A DNA stretch of 12,188 bases from the NCBI GenBank assembly GCA_013205585.1, contig JABMML010000267.1, forward strand, positions 1 to 12,188, written 5' to 3'. Below the pieces are notes generated by a model. That model saw nothing but the letters and a program-made list of their open reading frames with translations. It searched no databases and was not told the DNA's origin. Shown piece by piece: positions 1 to 5,873 of this stretch. Every line of letters starts with the position of its first letter. Position 1 is the stretch's first letter. The stretch is from Chitinophagaceae bacterium. GTDB lineage: Bacteria > Bacteroidota > Bacteroidia > Chitinophagales > Chitinophagaceae. Both the position numbers and the translations under genes were made by a program.

Positions 1-254
1 TCTCCATGTAGTTGAATCATATCTAGTCCTGCCTTGGTTGCTATATCAATTACCTTTTCAGTAGTTTCATTTACAAATACGCCTACTTTTTTAGCATTAA
101 CAGGTTTAAAAGCAGCAATGTCTTCCAAACTCAAACTAGTTAAGGCATATCTTTTTGAACTTGGATAAAAAATAAATCCAATATAATTTGCTCCAACATT
201 TACTATAGCATTAGCCCCCTCTATACTTGTTATACCACAAACTTTATATTGCAT
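1..254 (-). CDS. trpF: Phosphoribosylanthranilate isomerase TrpF (partial, C-terminus beyond window)
   Basis: TrpF isomerises N-(5-phosphoribosyl)anthranilate to CdRP, the third step of tryptophan synthesis, in the cytoplasm. Only the first 84 codons are present; the frame runs open off the left edge. Visible family motifs are KVCGIT at residues 4-9 (strand 1 of the TIM barrel, with the catalytic Cys8), YIGFIFYPSSKRY around residues 24-36, KVGVFVNE near 55-62 and a strand ending in LDMIQLHG at the cut. The ATG at 254-252 lies 1 nt after the trpC stop (TAA-G-ATG), which indicates translational coupling in the trp operon. Full-length TrpF is usually about 200-215 aa, so over half is missing. 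trpB and trpA would be expected further left, but that is inference. Confidence 0.93.
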   Translation of the reverse strand, partial: MQYKVCGITSIEGANAIVNVGANYIGFIFYPSSKRYALTSLSLEDIAAFKPVNAKKVGVFVNETTEKVIDIATKAGLDMIQLHG

Positions 255-255
255 C

Positions 256-1062
256 TTAGTTAGTTTTAAGGGTACTAGTGAATAATTCAAATGCCTGGGC
301 CGGATTTTCCTCTTTCATAAAATACTCCCCCATTAAAAAACCATCAAAGCCTTCTTTTTTTAATAAATGATACGTCTCTACACTATAAATACCACTTTCA
401 GCAATACTTAATTTCTCTTTAGGCAGTTTATTTCTTAATTGCAATGAATGTTCAATATTCACTTCAAAAGACTTTAAACTTCTATTGTTAATACCTACTA
501 AATCTACTTCATCACAAATATGTTCTAATTCAGTTTCGTCGTGTAGCTCTAATAAAACCTCTAAGCCTAAGGCTTTTGCCTTAGCTGCTAATAATTGAGT
601 ATTAGCGGGCGTTAAGCAAGAAGCAATTAATAAAATGACCGAAGCGCCATAAGCCTTTGCTTCTATAATTTGAAACTCATCAATGATAAATTCTTTTCTA
701 AGCACTGGTATTTCATTTTGAATAGCAATAGATAAATCGTCTAAGCTACCTCCAAAAAATTCACTGTCAGTTAATACAGAAATACCTGCAGCCCCAAATT
801 TATGATAAGCAGCTGTCACCTCTTTTACAGAAGCCTTATCATTAATAATTCCTTTAGAAGGAGACATTCTTTTAAATTCAGCAATAATGCCCGTAGTATG
901 CTGCTTTTGTAAATTAGCTTTTAAAGAAAGGGCTTGTTTTGTAAATAAGGGCATGGCCTCTAATTGCGTAATGCTAATTTCATTTTTACGCGCAGCTACT
1001 TCCTTCAACTTATGAGTAACGATGCTAGCTAATATATTCGTGCCTGTTATTTTACTGCTCAT
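256..1062 (-). CDS. trpC: Indole-3-glycerol-phosphate synthase TrpC
   Basis: TrpC cyclises and decarboxylates CdRP to indole-3-glycerol phosphate, the fourth step of tryptophan synthesis. The 268-aa product is a single-domain (alpha/beta)8 barrel of normal length, not fused to TrpF. Conserved signatures are IIAEFKRMSPSKG (59-71, catalytic Lys64), GISVLTDSEFFGG (93-105), LRKEFIIDEFQI (121-132, catalytic Lys123), VLLELHDE (169-176, Glu172), VGINNRSLKSF (189-199) and IAESGI (220-225). GFLMGEYFMK (241-250) is the phosphate-binding C-terminal loop. Its ATG (1062-1060) overlaps the trpD TGA by 4 nt (ATGA), so it is translationally coupled. Control should come from the trp promoter and attenuator ahead of trpE. 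Confidence 0.97.
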   Translation of the reverse strand: MSSKITGTNILASIVTHKLKEVAARKNEISITQLEAMPLFTKQALSLKANLQKQHTTGIIAEFKRMSPSKGIINDKASVKEVTAAYHKFGAAGISVLTDSEFFGGSLDDLSIAIQNEIPVLRKEFIIDEFQIIEAKAYGASVILLIASCLTPANTQLLAAKAKALGLEVLLELHDETELEHICDEVDLVGINNRSLKSFEVNIEHSLQLRNKLPKEKLSIAESGIYSVETYHLLKKEGFDGFLMGEYFMKEENPAQAFELFTSTLKTN

Positions 1063-2051
1063 TGTAGACTAATTAATTTTTCTAAACATTTATTAGCAGC
1101 CCCCGATTCGAAACTTGTAACCGCCGCTTGAAAGGCTAATTCGTAGTTATCATACTTGCCTGTTACAAATAATGCCATGGCTGCATTAGACAATACCACT
1201 GCATTTTGAGACCAGCTTCCCTTGCCTTGAATAATATTTTTAAATATAGTCGCTGCCTCTTCCACGGTTTTGCCCCCATGTAATTCTTGGCTAAATACTT
1301 TTTTCTTGCCTAATTGATAAGGCGTCATTATAAATTCACCCTTATTGGTGATAACCTTTGTATCGGTGGTTAAAGCAATTTCATCATAGCCATCTAAACT
1401 ATGTATCAGGGTAAAATCTTTGCCAATAGATTGTAGTACATAATTATATATTCTAGCCATCTCTAAATTATACACACCAATTAACTGATACTTTGGTTGA
1501 GCAGGGTTCACAATAGGACCTAGCATATTAAAAAAAGTACGCACTCCCATATTTCTTCGAATAGGCCCCACTGTTTTTAAAGCTGGGTGAAACAAAGGGG
1601 CATGTAAAAAACAAATGCCTGCTTCTTTTACTTCTTTAGCCAGTACTGCTTCTTCATTTTTAAAAACATAGCCTAATTGCTCCATCACATTTGAAGCACC
1701 ACTTACACTAGAAGCTCCATAGTTACCATGCTTCACTACTGTCTGTCCTGCACCGGCTACTATAAAACAGGCTAGTGTAGAAATATTGAAAGTATCTTTC
1801 CCATCTCCACCTGTACCCACTATATCTAATGCATCGTCCACCCCTAAATTTACTTTCACTGCTAAAGAAAGTAAGGCATCTCTAAAACCCATCAACTCCT
1901 CAATGGTAATACTGCGCATTAAATAAACCGTAACAAAGGAAGTAATTTCATGTTCATTATACTTGCCTTCAGATATTTCTACTAGTACATCCCTGGCCTG
2001 CTCTCTAGTTAAGGTCTTATGCTCAAATAAATATTGTAATAATTTTTTCAT
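1059..2051 (-). CDS. trpD: Anthranilate phosphoribosyltransferase TrpD
   Basis: TrpD transfers the phosphoribosyl group of PRPP to anthranilate, the second committed step of tryptophan synthesis. The PRPP-binding loop GTGGDGKDTFNIST starts at residue 79, and KHGNYGASSVSGASNVMEQLG, the anthranilate/PRPP site, follows about 25 residues later. Other family stretches are GVRTFFNMLGPIVNP and the GYDE motif. I start at ATG 2051, giving 330 aa beginning MKKLLQYLFEHK, the usual TrpD N-terminus. An in-frame ATG at 2069 would add six residues (MVKKIR) and overlap trpG by 16 nt; it is less likely because the ATG at 2051 sits neatly 2 nt after the trpG stop (TAA-GA-ATG). TrpD stands alone here, without the TrpG fusion seen in enterobacteria. 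Confidence 0.95.
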   Translation of the reverse strand: MKKLLQYLFEHKTLTREQARDVLVEISEGKYNEHEITSFVTVYLMRSITIEELMGFRDALLSLAVKVNLGVDDALDIVGTGGDGKDTFNISTLACFIVAGAGQTVVKHGNYGASSVSGASNVMEQLGYVFKNEEAVLAKEVKEAGICFLHAPLFHPALKTVGPIRRNMGVRTFFNMLGPIVNPAQPKYQLIGVYNLEMARIYNYVLQSIGKDFTLIHSLDGYDEIALTTDTKVITNKGEFIMTPYQLGKKKVFSQELHGGKTVEEAATIFKNIIQGKGSWSQNAVVLSNAAMALFVTGKYDNYELAFQAAVTSFESGAANKCLEKLISLQ

Positions 2052-2053
2052 TC

Positions 2054-2623
2054 TTATTTTTTTAACCAATTAGATATGATAGTAGCACCTAATGGTGTTA
2101 ACACACTCTCTGGATGGTATTGCACTGCTTTAATGTCATAATTTTTATGCTCTAAAGACATGATAAAACCTTGGTCGTCTTTAGAAGTAATTGTTAATTC
2201 GGCTGGAAAGTTATTTTCATCTACCACCCAGCTATGATAACGCCCTACATTAAATGTAGTAGGCATTCCTTCAAACAGACTTGATGCGGTTGTGATATGA
2301 ACAGGTGTTGCAACACCATGATAAACCTTGCTTAGGTTGGTAAGTTGTCCTCCAAAATTTTCTCCAATAGCTTGCTGTCCTAAGCATACACCAAAAATAG
2401 ATTTACTAGCTGCATATTCTTTTATTAGAGGCAATAACAAGCCAGACTCAGAAGGTAGGCCTGGACCAGGTGATAATAATATTTTATCAAAGGCCTTTAT
2501 ATCCTCTAATGCAATTTCATTATTTCTATGTACTTCCAAAGAAGCCATAGGCGATATCTCCCTAATCAACTGTACTAGGTTGTAGGTAAAGGAATCGTAA
2601 TTATCAAAAACCAATATTTTCAT
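2054..2623 (-). CDS. trpG: Anthranilate synthase glutamine amidotransferase subunit TrpG
   Basis: TrpG is the class I glutaminase subunit that supplies ammonia to TrpE for anthranilate formation. The 189-aa protein begins MKILVFDNYDSFTYNLVQ, the classic start of this family. It carries the oxyanion strip SPGPG (51-55), the nucleophile Cys80 in FGVCLGQQAIG, and the rest of the triad in QYHPES (His170, Glu172). A longer frame opens with GTG at 2629 and adds two residues; the ATG at 2623 is preferred because it gives the standard N-terminus. trpG follows trpE after 46 nt, the largest gap between complete trp genes, and ends 2 nt before trpD. The sequence resembles PabA as well, since the two are close homologues and some bacteria share one subunit, but position in the trp operon makes TrpG the primary role. 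Confidence 0.96.
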   Translation of the reverse strand: MKILVFDNYDSFTYNLVQLIREISPMASLEVHRNNEIALEDIKAFDKILLSPGPGLPSESGLLLPLIKEYAASKSIFGVCLGQQAIGENFGGQLTNLSKVYHGVATPVHITTASSLFEGMPTTFNVGRYHSWVVDENNFPAELTITSKDDQGFIMSLEHKNYDIKAVQYHPESVLTPLGATIISNWLKK

Positions 2624-2669
2624 TTTCACTTTTTTCTATGTTCAATAATTCTATTTCTATATTCAAAAA

Positions 2670-4082
2670 TTAAGCATACATTTTTTCTGCTAATAAAATA
2701 GCCGTTTTTAAGGCGTTCAATTTATTATTCACTTCCTGCAATTCATTTTCTGGTACACTGGCAGCTACCACGCCTGCACCTGCTTGATAAGTAAGTGTAT
2801 TTTGCTTACTTAAAAAAGTACGTATCATAATGGCTTGGTTACAAGAACCATCAAAACCTAGAAAACCAATACAACCCCCATAATACGACCTCTTAGTAGG
2901 CTCAATAGCATCAATTAACTGCATAGCTTTAAACTTAGGCGCACCACTTAAAGTGCCGGCAGGAAAAGTTTTAGAAACTAATTGCAAAGGGTTGGCATCT
3001 TTTGCCACTACCCCTTCTACCTCACTCACTAAATGAATTACATGACTATAATAATGTACCTGACGGTATTGTTTCACTTTTACTTCTGTGCAAACACGGC
3101 TTAAATCATTTCTTGCTAAGTCCACTAGCATTACATGCTCTGCATTTTCTTTAGGATCGTCTAATAATTGCTGGGTCATTTCAGCATCCTTGGCTTCATC
3201 GCCTGTTCTTTTAAAAGTGCCTGCAATAGGATGCACAATGGCCTTGCCATTTTTAATAATAATTTGCGCTTCAGGAGAAGAGCCCATTAATTTATAATCG
3301 CCGTAATCAAAGAAAAATAAATAAGGTGAGGGGTTAATATTTCGAAGTGTGCGGTATACATTAAACTCATCGCCTTGAAAGCTTTGTTGAAAGCGTCTAC
3401 TTAATACAATTTGAAATACATCGCCACGCATACAATGCTGAATGCCCTTTTTCACTGCTTCACGGTACTGCTCATCAGTTAAATTAGAACTCTCTTCTCC
3501 TTTTATAGAGAAGGGATATTGAGGAAGGTCCTTACTTTTGATATAGGATACGAGTGCATTGTAATCGGAAGCAATACCTTCGATTTTATTTTCACAAATA
3601 AATATTTCGTCTTTAAAATGATTAAACGCAATCACATATTGATATAAACGATAGCGCATTAAAGGAATAATAGGTGCTCCTTCTTTAAATTGAATGGTAT
3701 CAAAAAAGGGAATGGCGTCATAAGCGGTGTATCCATACAAACCTTGCGCAAAAGCAGCTTCTTTTATTTCCAACCCTTTCATTTCATATTGCTGCATATA
3801 GGTCCAAATACGATCGGGTGCATCGTGCACATTTTTAATAATTTCTTTTACAGGTTCTTGATTAGGATATTTATATTCTATCTCATTCAAGGAAGAAATT
3901 TCAATACCCCCAATAGCATTCACCCCAATAAAAGAATAGCTATTTTCAGCAGCATGAGAATCGGTGCTTTCTAATAAAATAGTGTCTCTGTATCTATCTC
4001 TCAAACGAAGATAAATACCAACTGGTGTAAATGTGTCTGCCAATATTTTAGTGACAGTGGTCTCAATTATCAATTTTTGCAT
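2670..4082 (-). CDS. trpE: Anthranilate synthase component I TrpE
   Basis: TrpE converts chorismate and ammonia to anthranilate, the entry step of tryptophan synthesis. The 470-aa protein has the N-terminal regulatory domain with the LLES tryptophan feedback motif at residues 36-39. The chorismate-binding domain shows QIVLSRRF, NPSPYLFFFDYGDYKLMGSSPE, HPIAGTFKRTGDE, HVMLVDLARNDLSRVC, PAGTLSGAPK (374-383), YYGGCIGFLGFDG and YQAGAGVVAASVPENE. The longest frame begins at 4121 and would add 13 residues, but that ATG lies inside the intrinsic-terminator hairpin of the attenuator, and the extra residues (MLGFVFLTNDRRN) are unlike the family. The ATG at 4082-4080 lies 19 nt after the terminator U-run and gives the expected N-terminus (MQKLIIETTVTKILAD). 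This is the first structural gene of the trp operon. Confidence 0.96.
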   Translation of the reverse strand: MQKLIIETTVTKILADTFTPVGIYLRLRDRYRDTILLESTDSHAAENSYSFIGVNAIGGIEISSLNEIEYKYPNQEPVKEIIKNVHDAPDRIWTYMQQYEMKGLEIKEAAFAQGLYGYTAYDAIPFFDTIQFKEGAPIIPLMRYRLYQYVIAFNHFKDEIFICENKIEGIASDYNALVSYIKSKDLPQYPFSIKGEESSNLTDEQYREAVKKGIQHCMRGDVFQIVLSRRFQQSFQGDEFNVYRTLRNINPSPYLFFFDYGDYKLMGSSPEAQIIIKNGKAIVHPIAGTFKRTGDEAKDAEMTQQLLDDPKENAEHVMLVDLARNDLSRVCTEVKVKQYRQVHYYSHVIHLVSEVEGVVAKDANPLQLVSKTFPAGTLSGAPKFKAMQLIDAIEPTKRSYYGGCIGFLGFDGSCNQAIMIRTFLSKQNTLTYQAGAGVVAASVPENELQEVNNKLNALKTAILLAEKMYA

Positions 4083-4101
4083 ATTCCTGCGGTCATTCGT
4101 T

Positions 4102-4134
4102 AAAAAAACAAACCCCAACATTGCTGTTAGGGTT
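4102..4134 (-). terminator. trp attenuator: 3:4 intrinsic terminator before trpE
   Basis: On the minus strand AACCCTAACA (4134-4125) pairs with TGTTGGGGTT (4120-4111) as ten base pairs including one T-G wobble, closed by a GCAA tetraloop (4124-4121). A run TGTTTTTTT (4110-4102) follows, a textbook rho-independent terminator. It lies between the Trp-rich leader and the trpE ATG and overlaps no real coding sequence. Its 5' arm is the same stretch that pairs in the antiterminator, so the two folds exclude each other. It is also the first terminator downstream of hisB. Confidence 0.93.
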
Positions 4135-4189
4135 CATGTATAATTTGACAATATAGTTATGTCACTACAATACCCTATCGGATTTTGTA
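4128..4189 (-). promoter_or_regulatory. trp attenuator: protector (1:2) and antiterminator (2:3) helices
   Basis: Protector 1:2: TACAAAATCC (4189-4180) pairs with GGGTATTGTA (4175-4166) around a GATA loop, with a single A-A mismatch. Antiterminator 2:3: TAGGGT (4177-4172) pairs with ACCCTA (4133-4128), TGTA (4169-4166) with TACA (4140-4137), and TGACA (4164-4160) with TGTCA (4150-4146), forming one long interrupted stem. ACCCTA is part of the terminator 5' arm. A ribosome stalled on the three Trp codons (4200-4192) would cover arm 1, free arm 2 and permit trpE transcription. A ribosome reaching the leader stop (4167-4165) would cover arm 2 and leave the terminator free to form. Pairings were read by eye; no free energies were computed. 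Confidence 0.85.
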
Positions 4190-4221
4190 TGCCACCACCA
4201 ACTATTGTTTATTTGTTCCAT
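4165..4221 (-). CDS. trpL: trp operon leader peptide TrpL
   Basis: This is an 18-codon ORF, MEQINNSWWWHTKSDRVL then TAG, with three consecutive Trp codons at positions 8-10 (4200-4192). Such a run is very unlikely by chance and is the hallmark of a tryptophan attenuation leader. Its function is as a sensor: ribosome progress through the TGG codons decides which downstream RNA helix forms. The ATG lies only 7 nt after the -7 promoter box, so there is little or no 5' UTR and no Shine-Dalgarno site. The stop codon overlaps arm 2 of the attenuator. The peptide itself probably has no stable product role. It was found by reading the minus strand between hisB and trpE. Confidence 0.93.
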   Translation of the reverse strand: MEQINNSWWWHTKSDRVL

Positions 4222-4228
4222 TCTATTG

Positions 4229-4260
4229 CAAATCTAAGACAATGTATAATTTCTACCAAA
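4229..4260 (-). promoter_or_regulatory. trp operon promoter (Bacteroidota type)
   Basis: The minus strand shows TTTG at 4260-4257, a 20-nt spacer, then TAGATTTG at 4236-4229. This matches the Bacteroidota primary-sigma consensus TTTG / TAnnTTTG exactly. The -33 element begins 5 nt beyond the hisB stop codon (TAG 4268-4266), so the promoter is packed directly against the his block. Transcription should start within a few nucleotides of the trpL ATG. Confidence 0.88.
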
Positions 4261-4265
4261 AAAAC

Positions 4266-5396
4266 CTATAAAACCCCCTTGGTACTGGGTAGTTGGTTGC
4301 TATGAGGGTCGCGGTGAACAGCCATTTTGATAGCTTTTGCAAAGGCTTTAAAGATGGCCTCAATTTTATGGTGCTCATTTTCCCCTTGGCAGCTAATATT
4401 CAAATTGCATTTTGCAGCGTCGCTAAAGGATTTAAAGAAGTGGAAGAACATTTCTGTAGGCATTTCCCCTACTTTCTCTCTGCTAAATTGAGCATCCCAA
4501 ACGATCCAATTACGGCCTCCAAAATCTATTAATACTTTTGCTTCAGCTTCGTCCATGGGAAGTGCAAAACCATATCGCTCCATGCCTCTTTTATCCGTTA
4601 AACCTTTTGAAAAGGCTTCTCCTAATGCTAAGCCAATATCTTCAATGGTATGGTGTTCATCAATATGTAAATCGCCATCGCAATGAATATTTAAATCAAT
4701 TAAACCATGTCTTGCAATTTGCTCTAACATATGATCAAAAAATCCTATGCCTGTATGAATACTTGCCTTACCTGTACCGTCTAAGTTTAAGGATACTTTA
4801 ATTGTAGTCTCTTTCGTATTTCTTTTATGCTCTACTTGTCGAAGACCTAGTTTCAAAAAAGAATAAATATCGCTCCAACTAGATGTTTCGAAAGCAATCG
4901 TATCTCTTAGTGCAAGTTCTTGTTCAGCACTAAGCACATGATTACCCGATTTTAAATAAATAGCTTTGCAACCTATGTTTTTAGCAAGCATAATGTCGGA
5001 CCATCTATCTCCAATCACAAATGAATGATGAATATCAAATGATTCGTTTCCTATTAAATGTTTTACTAAAGCGTTTCCTGGTTTGCGTGTAGGCAAATTA
5101 TCTTTTTCAAAACTGGAATCGATATGTATTTCATCAAATACAAAATCTTCTTTGGCTAAAGTATCCAGCATTAATGCTTGAGAAGCTTCAAAATTTTCTT
5201 TTGGATAAGAAGCAGTGCCCAGGCCATCTTGGTTCGTGACCATTACTTTATAATAGCCCAGTTCAGCCGCTATCTTATGTAAATTAGTAATAGCGCCTTG
5301 AACAAAACGTGTTTTTTCAATACTATCAACTTGATAATCTGATTTAGGTTCTTCCAAAATAACACCGTCTCTATCTATAAACAAAATGGGTCTCAT
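4266..5396 (-). CDS. hisB: Bifunctional histidinol-phosphatase / imidazoleglycerol-phosphate dehydratase HisB
   Basis: This two-domain enzyme performs the dehydration of imidazoleglycerol phosphate and the later dephosphorylation of histidinol phosphate. The N-terminal HAD phosphatase domain (about 1-165) has DRDG (8-11), TNQDG (54-58), RKPGN (104-108) and GDRWSD (129-134). The C-terminal IGPD domain (about 190-376) has HTGIGFFDHMLEQIARHG, DEHHTIEDIG, DEAEAKVLIDFGGR, MFFHFFKSF and ENEHHKIEAIFKAFAKA, the His/Glu clusters that bind the two Mn ions. Length 376 aa fits the bifunctional enterobacterial-type HisB. The Cys residues of the zinc loop known from E. coli HisB are absent here (HIDSSFEKDNLPTRKP). 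The ATG lies 6 nt after the cytochrome c stop, so the two are co-transcribed. It is the last his gene in the block; no hisH/A/F/I follows. Confidence 0.96.
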   Translation of the reverse strand: MRPILFIDRDGVILEEPKSDYQVDSIEKTRFVQGAITNLHKIAAELGYYKVMVTNQDGLGTASYPKENFEASQALMLDTLAKEDFVFDEIHIDSSFEKDNLPTRKPGNALVKHLIGNESFDIHHSFVIGDRWSDIMLAKNIGCKAIYLKSGNHVLSAEQELALRDTIAFETSSWSDIYSFLKLGLRQVEHKRNTKETTIKVSLNLDGTGKASIHTGIGFFDHMLEQIARHGLIDLNIHCDGDLHIDEHHTIEDIGLALGEAFSKGLTDKRGMERYGFALPMDEAEAKVLIDFGGRNWIVWDAQFSREKVGEMPTEMFFHFFKSFSDAAKCNLNISCQGENEHHKIEAIFKAFAKAIKMAVHRDPHSNQLPSTKGVL

Positions 5397-5402
5397 ATAT
5401 TT

Positions 5403-5831
5403 TTACTTCTTGGCTGCTTTATTTTTAAGCAGGGCTGCTTTTACTTGACTAGTCGTTACTACGCCTGCTTTATTGGACCAGCTTGTTCTGATATAGGTTA
5501 ATACATCTGCAATGGCGTCTTCTTTTAAATCCGGATTCGCAGCCATGGCATTATTATAATACATACCATCTAAGGCTATTCTTTCATCATAACCATTTCT
5601 AATTATCTTCACTAGTCTTGCTATATCTTTTCCATTCACATTGGTAGCGCCATCTAAAGGAGGGTTCATATTGGGCACGCCTCCACCATCGGATTGATGA
5701 CAAACTAAACACCTGGTTTCATAAATTTTTTTCCCATTGATTTTGTTTTGCGCATTGCTATATTGCGCAATAACTAAAAAGCAAGACAATAAAATAATTT
5801 TTATTGCTCTATTCATTAAAAGATTCACCAT
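5403..5831 (-). CDS. Small secreted class I cytochrome c
   Basis: The 142-aa protein has an N-terminal signal peptide with a hydrophobic core IKIILLSCFLVIA and a likely cleavage after SNA (27) before QNK. It then has one haem-binding site CLVCH at 41-45. The probable sixth ligand is Met96 in YNNAMAANPDL, followed by the terminal helix AIADVLTYIRTSW typical of class I cytochromes c. It should act outside the inner membrane as a one-electron carrier. Two starts are possible, ATG 5831 or ATG 5816 (MNRAIKII, a more compact signal peptide); the longer is given. It lies 42 nt after the dehydrogenase-like gene and 6 nt before hisB. The natural inference is that it accepts electrons from the dehydrogenase encoded upstream. 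The specific partner is not shown by sequence. Confidence 0.88.
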   Translation of the reverse strand: MVNLLMNRAIKIILLSCFLVIAQYSNAQNKINGKKIYETRCLVCHQSDGGGVPNMNPPLDGATNVNGKDIARLVKIIRNGYDERIALDGMYYNNAMAANPDLKEDAIADVLTYIRTSWSNKAGVVTTSQVKAALLKNKAAKK

Positions 5832-5873
5832 ACTTAATTAGCATTTATTTTTCAAACTTCTTTTTTAAAATAT

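Noticed and set aside
2624..2669. The trpE-trpG gap as an internal promoter or attenuator
   Set aside because: The 46 nt are A+T-rich with no TAnnTTTG box at a proper distance from a TTTG and no stable hairpin with a U-run. It appears to be plain spacer.
4083..4121. Thirteen-residue N-terminal extension of TrpE
   Set aside because: It is encoded by the terminator hairpin, its U-run and spacer, and does not resemble TrpE N-termini. The downstream ATG is preferred.
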